Part shown: piece after piece, positions 8,536 through 19,619 of the stretch | Layout of the letters: each line of letters starts with the position of its first letter | Numbering within the stretch: the first letter of the stretch is position 1 | Source of the DNA: Mycogone perniciosa | Lineage: Eukaryota > Ascomycota > Sordariomycetes > Hypocreales > Hypocreaceae | Assembly: GCA_025331125.1 (NCBI GenBank) | Contig: JAOALB010000268.1 | Location: 1-40,612, forward strand | Reading direction: 5' to 3' | Length of the DNA: 40,612 bases | Notes under the pieces: generated by a model | What the model saw: only the letters and a program-made list of their open reading frames with translations | What the model was told of the DNA's origin: nothing | Database searches by the model: none | Position numbers and translations under genes: made by a program

Positions 8536-9113
8536 AAAGAATTACTATTTATATATATATATATATATGTATTTTTATTTAAATATAACTTTTAAATTTG
8601 CCCCACTTTCCCCGCTATCTATACCCTGCAATTAAAATCTAGTATATAAAGTATAAACTATAGAGTATATTAAACAATATAAATAAATATATTAAAAAGC
8701 ATTAATTATAGGAATATATTAAAGCGCGCGCAACTATATTATTATTAATTGATTATATATATAAAATCCTTAATCGCTGCTTTTTATTTATTGGCTTAAC
8801 AGCTATACGCTTCGGTCCTCTTTAAGTTCTGTGTTATTATATTGCCGCGTTATAAAGCCCGCGATAAGGCTGCTATAGCCCTGCTTTAGCCTTAGCTTTA
8901 TAAAGACTGTAATGCCTGTAATGCCTGTAATGCCTGTATTCTTTTATTGCTTTGTATAGCAGTTAAAGGCGGCATAGGTACGGAGTAGTTTAAGGGCTTA
9001 AAGGCAAGGTATTGTTTTAAGGGATGCAAGGAATCGGCTGAAAATTAAACAGGGCAAATTTAAAAGTTGTATATAAGTAGAAACATATATATATATAAAG
9101 AGTAATTCTCTTT
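8536..9113. mobile_element. F3 inverted-repeat element, 578 bp
   Basis: The left end AAAGAATTACTATTTATATA and the right end, read in reverse as AAAGAGAATTACT followed by (TA)n, are inverted repeats. The two subterminal zones each carry a 'tttgccc' block but then differ (ccactttccccgct left; tgtttaattttcagccg right, reversed). Most of 8750-9040 matches, in reverse, the right part of the 2.5 kb element at 28391-30887, so this is a deletion derivative of it. It contains a 9 bp tandem repeat (TGTAATGCC, three units, 8908-8934). The target duplication cannot be read because the flanks are TA-rich. Confidence 0.6.
8908..8938 (+). repeat. Nine-base tandem repeat
   Basis: Three perfect units of TGTAATGCC and a partial fourth, inside the F3 element. 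Other F3 copies have a single diverged unit here (30555-30575 in reverse), so the expansion is private to this copy. Confidence 0.8.
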
Positions 9114-9186
9114 ATATAATATTTAATTATAATATATAATATAATATATTAAAAAGGAGGGCTAAAAAGCAAGGATTTTAGTGTAA

Positions 9187-10407
9187 ATGGATAACCTTCC
9201 TATTCTGGCTAGACCTGGAATTAGGCCCGACGCTAAGACTAAGTTCCCAGAGGAACTTCAGTGTAAGTTAAGAAATTTCTGTTATCTTTAACGATAACAA
9301 TTAAGCTAGGACCAGCTACCCTGCTACCCTAGACTTAATACAATAGGTATAATAGCTATAGTAAAAAATCCGAGTAAAATAGTTTCCTATTTATATAGCT
9401 GTGAGTCGATTTAGGCGATTTCCTATATAAATTAATTTTGCGGAAAATAGGAATAAAGCTATAAACCTAATTCTGCTGCTACATTCTTATTATTTAATTA
9501 AAGGACTATTATAAAAGACAAAACTATTGTTTATACAATCACTTCTACACTAGCCGCATATATACTAGATATTCTATAGCTTCTAGCTATTAAATCATTT
9601 ACAATTCAATTATTTATCCATTATTAACCTAATTAGACTCTTAATTATTTCCTTATTGCTGTATTATATACAGCTTCCTAGAAGCTGCATATAAATGAAG
9701 TTCAGTATAACCTTATTATTTTAATATAATATTTATAGCTAGCTATTTTAATATAATTAAATTACTTTAAATAATAAATCATTAATATATATTTTATTTA
9801 TTTATATATATTCTTTTAAGTTAATTATTCTTTTAGCTATATAGCTAGAATAATCTCTTTAATCTATTTAATTTAAATTAATACTGCTGCTGCTGCTGCT
9901 ATAATAGAGATATAGCTTCATTAGCTAAAAGGTTTTATAACCCGCAATTTACTATAGCCCTTAAAACATTAACTAGATATTTTAGGCCCCTATAATATCG
10001 GCTATAAAGCTTTTAATCTCTAACTATAAAGGGAATTATTATATACTAGGGTTAAGCCGACCTCTCGGCTGCACTTGTGACTGTTATGATAATTCTTATA
10101 TAGCAGCCCTACTACTGCTGCTGCTTCTTTGCCTTCGTGGCCGCCCTTATAGTCTTCCTCGTTATAGCTGCTGTAATAGCTATTGTATTGCTATAAAGCT
10201 GCTGCTGTTATTGCTGTTATTATTATTGCTGGAGTAGTTATTACTATTAAAGGGTTAAAGGTGTTGTGGAAGATCGAGGAATTGAAAGCTAGGAAGATTT
10301 CTGTATAGGTGCACAGACTATCTGTTCCGGTAGCAGTTTATATCTATTCTAATAGCATTACTGATAGGATTAGAGTAATTGTAAAGAAGCTGAACGGAAG
10401 AATCTAA
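9187..10407 (+). pseudogene. RIP-killed 406-codon reading frame, possible membrane protein
   Basis: A single frame can be followed from ATG at 9187 to TAA at 10405-10407 without any frameshift. About 33 internal stops interrupt it: nearly all TAA or TAG, with TGA only at 10078 and 10087, as expected from RIP of CAA, CAG and TGG. The first 100 codons are unbiased (DNLPILARPGIRPDAKTKF, PEELQCKLRNFCYL). The middle is hydrophobic and heavily eroded. A Ser/Pro/Thr/Ala zone (about 10102-10146) and a Gln/Leu/Ser stretch precede a clear hydrophobic segment, AVIAVIIIAGVVITI (10204-10248). The C-terminal tail is charged and probably helical, LKVLWKIEELKARKISV, ending RVIVKKLNGRI. A (CTG)n tract at 9884-9900 encodes Ala. 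Partial relatives are at 22960-23404 and 25380-25510. I do not recognise the family. Frame integrity suggests a real gene inactivated by point mutation only. Confidence 0.5.
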
Positions 10408-10490
10408 ACTAAAGTAGCAGCATATAATAATATATGTAATAGAGGTCCTGTATAGTGACCTTAGTGCATGCCAATGCATATATTAATTAC
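10366..10490 (+). repeat. Repeat family F2, copy 4
   Basis: Shares gtaaagaagc, agcatataataatatatg and the paired blocks AGGTC-CTGTATAGT-GACCT and TGCAT-GCCA-ATGCA, which can form two hairpins. It overlaps the 3' end of the preceding reading frame, so F2 may be the trailing end of the element that carried that frame. Confidence 0.55.
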
Positions 10491-12489
10491 TCTAAATTTA
10501 TATAATAATTATATTTTTAAATTTAATAACCTATAAATTTAATATTTTTATTAATAAAGTATATTTAAATACAATTATTTTACTTTTTAATAGTATAATA
10601 CTTATTATGATACTTTATATAATTAAAAGTTTAATATAAAGTTTTATAGTAAAGACCTTTATATTTTAAATAAATTATGAAATTTAATAAATCTTTAATA
10701 AATTTTAAATATTTAAATACTTTAATTATATTACTCTTTAAAGTATTAATAATATAGTTTTAATATAATCTTTATTAATTAATAAGTTTAATATTTTTAT
10801 ATTTTCTTTAAAATTGACATTTCTATTAAAAGCTATATATATTATTAATATAGCTTTATATAAAGGTTTTCATAATTATATTAATATAAATTAACTTTTA
10901 TTAAATTATAGGCATTTTAAAGTAAAATATTTATTTATTTATTATAAAGGAAAAATATTAAAAATATATATAAACTTTAAACTGTAAAAAGCTATTTTAA
11001 AAAATTAACTTTTAAACATCTTAAACTAAAAATAAAATATTTAACAACTTTAATACATAGTTTACTATAAATTAAAAATATATAAAATTACTTTATTATA
11101 TTTAATTAAACTATTATAATTATTCTTTTTAAAATATTAATTTACTTTTCTTTTTAAAATAATTAACCTATTACAATTAAATATCCTTTTTTAAATAGAA
11201 ATTAGTATACATAATATTATAAACTATTTAATAGAAATATGATTGTTTTTAAATTACCTTTTAATAATGGTAAAAAAAACTCTATAATTTTACTTAAAAC
11301 TTTCTTTTATAGTAAAAAGCTTAAATTTATATTTTTCATTTTTATTACCTTTATAAAGTGATTTTAAATTCATAGTATATTATCAGCTTATTATGAAAGA
11401 TGAAGCTTTAACCTTTAAAAGGTTAAAAAAGAGGTTTTCCCTTTAAAGAAATATTTAAATATTTAGTTTTTAAATAAATTCATTATTTATTTTTTAAATA
11501 TATTCATTATTTATTTTTTAAATATATTTATTATTTATTTTTAAATATATTTATTGTTTATTTTTTCATTTATTAAATACAAATATTAAATTTCTTTTTT
11601 ATAAATAAAGTATTAATTAAAAGGCTTATTTAATAATTTACATCAATAGCTTTATTTAAATATTCTTATATTTAAAATATTGCCTTTTTTTAAAAGTAAA
11701 TTAATTAATTATTACTTAAAGTATCCTTAACTTTAATAGTTTTTTTTATTTTTACTGGAAAAAGTATTAAAAAAGAATAATATATCAAAAACTTTTTTTA
11801 ACGTAAACGGATTAAATAAAAGGCTATAACTTTAAAGAAAAGTAAAAGAGGTTAAAGAGCAGTTATTTAAAGGAGAAATAAATATTAACGAGCAGGTAAT
11901 AAGCTAGAAACTAATAGTTAAATATAGCAGTAGTAGTTTATTAGTCTTTAAAATTCTATATTTTTAAAGACTATAGTTATTCTTATATATACATTCCGGC
12001 CTCTATAATATTATAAGAGCTCCAGAGCTTCCAGTCTCTTAATATAACATTATAAATATAAAGTTTATAAAATTTTATTTATATATAAAAGTATATATAA
12101 AAGTACTAGAATTAAAGAAAAAAGGTATTATATTATAAACTAGGTTATTATTATTCAATTAATAATATAAATAATAATTTATTAATATACTTTAATAAAA
12201 TAGCTATAGTCTATTTTATTATATAATACTTTTATAACTAGAATAATAGTAAATTTATCAAGTTTAATTGTTTAGTTTAATATAAGAGTTTATAAAAATG
12301 TAATATATTATTAAAGCCATTAATAAAGTAAATAAAGTAAATAAATAGTGTAAATGTTTTTTTATAAATTAACATTTTAAGTTTTCAATTATATTCTAGA
12401 TTAAGCCTATATTATATATAAAGATATATATATATAAATAAAAAGTATAATATTTATATATTTAAAAATAATACTATTTTAAGTTAAAA
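10491..12489. other. Two kilobases of AT-rich DNA without genes
   Basis: Almost pure A/T with dense stops. The only structure noticed is the tandem repeat at 11464-11570 and a slightly richer patch near 11990-12035. No ORF, RNA or mobile-element end recognised. Confidence 0.6.
11464..11570. repeat. Tandem repeat, unit about 24-25 bp
   Basis: About four imperfect copies of a unit of the form aaatatattcattatttatttt. AT-only minisatellite with no sign of function. Confidence 0.65.
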
Positions 12490-12958
12490 ACAACTATTTA
12501 TATATATTACTATTTATATATAACTTTCAAATTTACTATATATGCTTTATGGCTTTTACGTTTCTATTATAATCTAATATATAATATATATTTATAGCAT
12601 AAGATAAATAAATTAAAAGATATTAATTTTAAAAAAAATATTAAAGTGTATAGAACTGCTTTCTATAAAATCTTTAATCGCTGCTTTCTATTTATTAACT
12701 TAATAACTATCGATATTAATATATAATAGCATTTAGCTTTATAGTCTTTATACTTCAATTTCAGCTAGGTTATTAAAACTAATAAGGCTAGCTAGATTAT
12801 AAGGCATTAGGCTAATTATAGAACTTAGAGGCGGTGTAGATAATTTCAAGGCTTAAAGATAACGCGAAGGTGCTGTTTTAAAGGATGCGAGGAGGCGAAA
12901 ATAGAAGTTAAATATAAATAGCAATATATATATATATATATAAATAGCAATTCTCTTC
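12490..12958. mobile_element. F3 inverted-repeat element, about 470 bp
   Basis: The left end has attactatttatatataac and the right end taaatagcaattctctt, inverted relative to each other. Inside are an eroded tttactatatatgctttat block (F3 left subterminal) and ggcgaaaatagaagttaaat (right subterminal, reversed). The segment aaatctttaatcgctgctt matches 8770-8790. More mutated than the 8536 copy. Confidence 0.5.
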
Positions 12959-15001
12959 AAGTTAAAAGCTCAAAAACAATTAGTATATAATAGTTTTCAT
13001 AATCTCAAATAAATATTTAAAGAGTTATGATGAATAAAGGACTTAAAAGTAAGTACAAATAATAGTTAAATTTTTATATATTCCTTTAAAGACTTTAAAA
13101 TATTTAATATATTGTTTATATTTTTATATATTAAGCATATTATTTATATTATGAAATATTCAATAATAGTTATATGTGATAATATATTTAAATATTAAAA
13201 ATACTTATAATATATTATGAAAATTGCAGAATAATAGAGTATTATATATACTACATACATATATCTATATATATATAGATAAAAGTTACAATATATAATA
13301 TAATAAAAGTATAATATTAATAAAATATAATATATAAATAAAGGAATTTAAATAATTATAGTTTTTATATAAGGTTTTCTAATTACTACCGATAATTTAT
13401 ATAATAAATATAAATAATTAGTAAAATAATTTAAAATACAGTATATATTTTAATAGATCAGTTGATTAAATAAAGTATATTTTATTAATAGTGTCAATAA
13501 TTTGAATGTAAAAAGGTTTAAATGTAATAAAGTATAAATATATAAAAATAAACCCTAAATTTCATTTAAAAGTAAAGTTTATAACAATAGCTATAAATGA
13601 AATATATTGCAATGTTTTAATAATAATTCAAAGTTTTATTATATATATATATATATATTTAATAATTGTAGTATATATTATAAAAAGCTTTAAATTAAAT
13701 AGCTTTATTACTATAAAGCTTTTAATAATATAGCATAATAATAATATAAATATTAAAATAAGTACTAAAATCAATATTAAAATAAATAAAGTAATATTAA
13801 TGAATATTTATATTAAATATTAAAAGTCAACTATTACTTTTAAGGAAAAGGTTTAGTTTAAGCATATTAATGTCAAATAATAATTTAAATACTTTTAAAA
13901 TTATAAATAAAATAGATATTTAAAAACTAGTATAGGGAGGCAAATATTAAAATAATGAAACTTGGCCTTCAAATCAATTTATACTTTTACGGCATAAAAT
14001 AATAAAAAGGATAGAAAGTTAATTTTAAAGTATAAATTATTGTTATTTATAAACATATTATTATATATAAACAAGTAATAAATAACATGTATATTATAAT
14101 AAGAGAGTTTTTAAAGGAGGTTATTATATTGAAATTCAATTATTATATACTAAATTTCTATAAAAATAGCTAGCTATAAATACTCTATTCTCTCATATAT
14201 ATATTTATATATCCATATATTATATCTAATAGCAATCTTATATTATAGGCAGCTATTAATCATATAAACATCCCTATTTATAATATTTCTACTCTTTCTA
14301 TTTCATTGTAAAAATTATATATAGTATACAAAACTGAAATATTCTATATCATTTACTTTTATATATTCACTTTAATAATATAATAGTAATTTCTTTATCT
14401 TCATATTCTAACTATAAATAAAGTTAAAAATAATCCTATACTATACACTTTAAGTAACTGTAACTATTTCAATAACTTTATTAACTTATTGGAGTTATTT
14501 TCTACTAGTAATAGTATAACTTTTTAAAAAAGTAATAAAATAAAAAAAGTCTAATAGTATTAAATTGAAATTTACAATAAATTTATTTATTACTATAACT
14601 ATATTTAAGTATTAGCAAATAAAAATGTTAACTAAAGCTTTATAGTAAAAATACATAATTTAATTCATATAAAAAACATAGGTATATAATATATAATATA
14701 ATTATATATAATCCTTTAATTTAATTCCATATATAGTTTACTATAATTATAGTAAAGCATAGTATAACCTTCTTTATAACTTTAATTACTTTAATGCCTT
14801 TTTTTTATAAAATAAATATAGTTATATATAAAATAAAACTTTAATTTATATTATTTCATTAAATAAAGGGAGATATATATATATATCATACTTATAAAGA
14901 ATTTAATTTATTTAGTTTAAAGTTTTTCTTTTTCATTTAATATTAAGTAAATGTTTATAACCATATAACTTATAGTATATGATTAACTATAAAAGTAATA
15001 A
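12959..15001. other. Two kilobases of AT-rich DNA without genes
   Basis: TA-rich filler with several (TA)n runs, for example near 13640 and 14875. No gene, RNA or repeat boundary recognised. Confidence 0.55.
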
Positions 15002-15499
15002 ATGTATAATAGTTATTAGAATTTCTTTTTATATAAAGTTATATAATATCACTTTTTAAACATCAATTATATTAATAATATTAATAATATATTTAAAATC
15101 AATTACTTTAATCTCTATTTAATCTTCTATTCTAGCCTTTATATAGCCTCCTATACGCAAAGTTGCTGACGTGTTAATGCGTTAATGGAAATGCTTATCA
15201 TTATTACCCAACCTCTGCTAGTCCTATTCAATAGCATAAATTAACTTAATAGAATATCCTCCCAGCTTGCCCGATATAAGGCAAATGGTAGGTGGTCTCG
15301 CTTATAGTAGGCTAAAAGTTTATTAAAGTTTACTGCAGCTAATTCTTAAATTATAGGATATTATAAGTCCTATTATTATAGAAAGGCAGAGATTATCAGT
15401 ATAAGTTAAAGTGTTTCTATACCGGAATTATAAAATAGTATTATAGTTAACGCTTAAGGCTGACTAGTACTGCAAAAATATTATTATTTTTATAATTGA
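15002..15499 (+). pseudogene. RIP-eroded reading frame with a helical, host-like look
   Basis: One frame (ATG at 15002 or, more safely, from 15122) continues to about 15499 with about ten stops, mostly TAA/TAG. Best preserved is about 15182-15360, with NALMEMLIIITQPLLVL, LNRISSQLARYKANGRWSRL and AKSLLKFTAAN, then YYRKAEIISIS. Locally GC is higher than in the flanks. The pattern (helical segment, R-W-x-R-L, helical segment with regularly spaced charges) is vaguely like the helical N-terminal domain of fungal STAND/NACHT proteins, but this is an impression from memory and not an identification. A transposon ORF is equally possible. Confidence 0.35.
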
Positions 15500-15552
15500 A
15501 TACTGCTATATACTACATTACACTCTATACAATATAACAATATTGCTATTAA
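15493..15552 (+). repeat. Diverged copy of the short F1-associated repeat
   Basis: aattgaatactgctatatac followed by attacactctatacaatat and attgctatta matches 6210-6284 with several changes. Here no F1 element is adjacent. Confidence 0.45.
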
Positions 15553-15777
15553 ATTCAATTATATTCACTATACATTAATTAAATAGTGCTTTAAAGCTAA
15601 TATTAAAATACTTTCGTAAAGTAAAATAACTAAAACTTAATTATAAATTATATATATTTTTTAAGTATAAATAAAAATAATAAAGGAAATAGTTTTGTTT
15701 ACTATTCAGAATGCCTTTATTTAACTAACTTCATATATTAATAAAAATATCATTAATAGCATACATATACTTAATAA

Positions 15778-15893
15778 TAGCTGGAGAGCCGTTGCCACCT
15801 TATAATAAATAGATGACAGTATATAATATAGCCTTACTTCTCCTTTAATAAGCTTCTTTATACCTTTAAGAGCTTTTCCTTAATTATACTGTA
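15778..15893 (-). mobile_element. F1 hairpin-ended element, copy 7 (3' end lost)
   Basis: tagctggagagccgttgcc followed by ataatatagccttacttctc matches the minus-strand long form. The outer right hairpin is missing or unrecognisable. Limits approximate. Confidence 0.55.
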
Positions 15894-16259
15894 ATAATCA
15901 ATAATATTGAAATTAATAGAAATTAATGGTTTTTACAGACTAAGTTTTTAGATTTATATTTTAATTTACTTAGATCTCTATATAAATATTATCATATACT
16001 ATGAAAAATGCTTTAGTTTATATAGTATCATATAAATATTATATATATTTTTATATAATTGAATATTTGAGCTTTATATTGGATTTATAGTATAATTTCG
16101 AAAAGCTTTATTTTTAATCCAAATATAATAATCCAGGCTAGTGTTTAAACAATAAAACAAGGTTTATAGGTTTATGTTAATAATAAAAAGGTTAAAGATA
16201 AATATTAAGCAAGGTAATATAATTATAATTCTATAAAACAGGCAGTTTTAGTAAATACA
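15894..16259. other. AT-rich stretch without recognisable features
   Basis: AT-rich filler, no gene or repeat boundary seen. Confidence 0.5.
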
Positions 16260-16526
16260 CTTAGCTAAGAACTGTTTAAATACCTATACTAAATAAGTAA
16301 TAAGCCAGTTATATATATAAACGCAATATATAGTAAATATATTCAGGTTGTTTAGATTATAGTAATCTTTATAATCTTAGATTACACTTTTATGCAGTAA
16401 TCTTTTTTATAGGATTGCGTTTATAATTGCAATTTATTAGTAATTGGCTAAAGGCTCTAATATTCTGCTATAGCCCTGTAACCAAGTCTTTAATATAGTT
16501 AGGTTTTAATATAATATCCCCCTTTT
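16260..16526 (-). other. Possible LTR remnant with polypurine tract
   Basis: On the minus strand AAAAGGGGG (16518-16526) resembles a polypurine tract. It is followed by a compositionally distinct block with small repeats (attataaagattactataat, gcgtttataaa). This is what a degraded LTR on the minus strand would look like. No matching second LTR was found, and TG/CA ends are not preserved, so this is tentative. Confidence 0.2.
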
Positions 16527-16729
16527 ATTGGTTTTATTTTTAAAACCTATTAACTTTCAATAAATTTAATTTAATTCAATTTTACTCCTTTTTCTATAAT
16601 ACGATTATAATACACTTTATTACTGAACATTGCGTTTATAAATATAATAAAGTTATTTAATTTAATTTTTTAAAAGCAGTTTTATTAATATTATTTATAT
16701 TTCTTACATTTAAAAGAAATTCACTTATT

Positions 16730-16895
16730 AGATAATATTATAAAAGTGATCAAAGGCCTGGCTTAAAAGGTAAAACGTAAATATAAAGAAACTAAACTAA
16801 AGTCAGAACTGTAAAGGGCTACCTAGTTTATTGTAATCTACTATAAAGTGGCCATAGCATTGCGCTATTGCCAGGCATATCTATGCCAGATAATA
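16730..16895 (+). mobile_element. F1 hairpin-ended element, copy 8 (150 bp short form, perfect duplication)
   Basis: The element is 16738-16887, flanked by a perfect AGATAATA direct repeat (16730-16737 and 16888-16895). It starts TTATAAAAGTGATC, the short-form start TCACGAAAGTGATC with C-to-T and G-to-A changes. It then reads gaactgtaaagggctacctag and GGCCATAGCATTGCGCTATTGCC, ending GGCATATCTATGCC. The mismatches relative to 33072-33216 are mainly of RIP type. Confidence 0.85.
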
Positions 16896-18207
16896 AATAA
16901 CTCCTTAAAATATAGTAAATATATATATTAAAGCTATTACTAAAATAGTATTTTACTTACTTTATTTTCTATATTTTTCTATTCACTTTTATCATTATAT
17001 ATATATTAAAATAGTAAAAAAGCTTAAACTAGCAATAAATAAAGTAAATAAAATGCTAAATAGTCTTTATTTTTATTTAATTAAGCTTTAATTAAAAATC
17101 AAAATAGTTACAGGGCATTTAAACTGTATTTAATATATTAAAAAAGGTATATAAGCGGTATACTAAGCTTTTAAAATTTTTTATAACGTTTAAATAACAA
17201 GGATAGTCTACTGCCTTTTTGCTTGTTTAAAAGGTAAAGGTAGTAATTAGTTTTCAATTGCTAAAAGTATTTATTAAAGTAAACTAAGCTTTTTTTAAGC
17301 TAAGCAATAATTTTATAGATTTAAGCCTTTTTATTTGAAAAATTAATAAAGTTATTTCATTCTAGTCTAAATTATTAATAAATTTTTAATAAATTTTTAA
17401 AAGTTATATTTTTCTCTATAGTTTTTCTATTATATTATATATTAATATTTCTAGATTTTATATATAGTATTTAATAACCTGTTAATTTAATAATTAGTAA
17501 AAAAAGAAATGTATTAGCTTTTTATGATTAATAACTTTATAAACTATATATTCTTAAACGCTTTAAAATTAATATTTTCAGCGTTTAAAAAATATATATT
17601 AAAAAGTGTTATAGGAATTACTCTTTAATAGTAATTTAAGTTTCTTTACTTTAATATTATCTCTAATTTTTTTAAAAATATATTATAAAGGCTTTATAAT
17701 ATAAAATATTATATTAAACTTAAAAAAAACTAATATATAGTTCTTTAAAAACAAGCTAGTAATAGATTAGATTCTTTATAAATAGTAATAAAAGTATATA
17801 GCTATATATATAATATAGTATATATGAAAGAATTATAATAATATTTTAATTTTACTAATATATCAAGATTTTTATTAAGCTAGCTTTATTATTATAAAAG
17901 CCACCGCCTTTACATTATAAGCTAAATATTTTATTATTAATTGATATTAATATATTAAAAAGCTTAAATAAAAGGAAATGCAATAAAGCTATATAAATAT
18001 TCAGTAAGTTTATTATAAGCATTAACTTGTAAGGAATTTATATTTAAACTATCTAATATTTTCTTTTAAGAAAAGCAGTAGCTTTATAAAGTTTAATGTT
18101 ATATTTATATTAAAATAAAGATATTAAAAAGATTAAAATAAAAATAACGTTTATATAATTAATAGTTATAGCAAGATCTTTATATTTTGAGAATAATTAA
18201 AATATAG
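16896..18207. other. AT-rich stretch without recognisable features
   Basis: AT-rich sequence with short hairpin-like stretches but no gene, RNA or repeat that I can delimit. Confidence 0.5.
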
Positions 18208-19053
18208 ATGGACAAAACTATATTTAGTTTAAAATTAATAATAAACTTTATATTCCCCCTTTAATAAAAAAGAAAATAGCTTTTTCTTTAATCTATTCAA
18301 AATGTTATCTATATATATGAAAGAGGCTATTAACTAAGCCCTTAAACGACTATTAATTCTCAACTAAATATTAAAATGCTTGTAAAAGTATAGAAGTAGC
18401 AGCCTGATTAAAATCAGGCTTATGCCTTTCCGCAATAATAACAATAATATCAATAATTATACGCTGACCAAGTCTATTAGAAAGCTGTATAAGAAGCTAT
18501 ATAAAAGCAGGAATATAAAGATAGCGCTGAAATAAAGCTGCCGTTATCGCTGCTGTTAGTAATAACTACTATTTATCATAAGCCTTTATAGAAAAAGATA
18601 TAAAAAGAGATAAATAAATTCCATGCTTAAAGGGATAGTTGGATAGATTAAGTTAATATATTTAGAATTTCTAGTTCTATCTTTTATACATACTACTTTT
18701 ATAGTGTATTATATGCCTAGAAAAAATAAAAGAAATATACTTTAGGTGCTTATAATACATATATATAAATAACATATTCTGCTTTTATAGGTATATTAGA
18801 GTTTTATAGGCTAACTAAAAGATAGAGTTTTTTAGTTATTTTATCAAGTCCTTACTCATAGGTAATCTATCATTTTATTTATTTATTATTATACTTTAGT
18901 TTTTTTTTAAAAGAACTATAAGCGATTTATTATTATAAATGTAATAAAAGTGCTGATTACTTTATTATTTATAAATATATATAGCTAATATCCTTTAACT
19001 ATTTTCTCTATTTTAAAATACAGTAAACCTTTATTATTACTTTTATTATTTAA
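18208..19053 (+). pseudogene. RIP-killed Gln-rich reading frame, product not recognised
   Basis: A frame starting at ATG 18208 can be followed for about 280 codons to roughly 19053. All stops in it are TAA or TAG. Stops are especially dense exactly where CAA/CAG codons also survive (18361-18490), giving a Gln-rich segment around AYAFPQ and LYADQVY, then QEYKDSAEIKLPLSLLLV. Later parts include ISSSIFYTYYFYSVLYA, AFIGILEFYRLTKR and YYYKCNKSADYFIIYKY. TGA codons are absent. This pattern is strong evidence for a Gln-rich coding sequence mutated by RIP on the coding strand. The family is not recognised. A low-complexity Gln-rich N-terminal region would suit a transposon gag-like or a regulatory protein. 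Confidence 0.45.
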
Positions 19054-19334
19054 TATTTTAATAGATATAATTTATTAATTATTACTTTATAGCCTTTATA
19101 TAAATAACATTAATTCTTTTTTATATAAATTTTATAATTAAAAGTTATTTATATTTAAAAGTAAATTTATACTTTATATACTTTTATATTTACTACTTTA
19201 AAAAACAATCATAAATAAACATTATATTTGCTTTTAATAGTATATATAACGTGATAATAAATATAAACTATTATAAATTTATTCTAAATATTAACTTTAT
19301 AGTTTATTTTACCTATATATAATATATTAATAGT

Positions 19335-19516
19335 AGTATAGAGGTGCTTAACGACAGCAGTACAGGATATACCTGGCAACAGCTCTAGAGCTATTACCAC
19401 TTTACAATATACTATATAATATATTAGACCTTCGCTTTTCTGTTAGTTAGCTTTTAGTTAATTCTTTATTTACGTTTTTTCTTACTTTAATACTGGTTAC
19501 CCGATTATATTTATGA
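19335..19516 (-). mobile_element. F1 hairpin-ended element, copy 9 (182 bp, RIP-mutated)
   Basis: It aligns over its whole length with copy 1 (1211-1392) on the opposite strand, and nearly all differences are C-to-T or G-to-A. Ends are AGTATAGAGGTGCT and, reversed, TCATAAATATAATC. Flanking octamers TTAATAGT and TAATTAGT match at six of eight positions. The short repeat at 19517-19600 abuts the 5' hairpin end. Confidence 0.75.
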
Positions 19517-19600
19517 TAATTAGTAGCAATTTTGCACCTTTTATTGTATATAGTGTAATATAATATAGTATATAATACTATTTAATTGCAGAGACAGGTT
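19517..19600 (-). repeat. Short repeat abutting the F1 copy
   Basis: Reverse-orientation match to 6203-6284 (gcaattaaatagtattatat... gcaaaattgctactaatta). See that entry. Confidence 0.5.
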
Positions 19601-19619
19601 AAACACACCGCGATACTAC

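Noticed and set aside
8720..8735. CpG-rich gcgcgcgc patch as a promoter or CpG island
   Set aside because: It recurs inside F3 copies (21905-21915) and belongs to the element's subterminal sequence.
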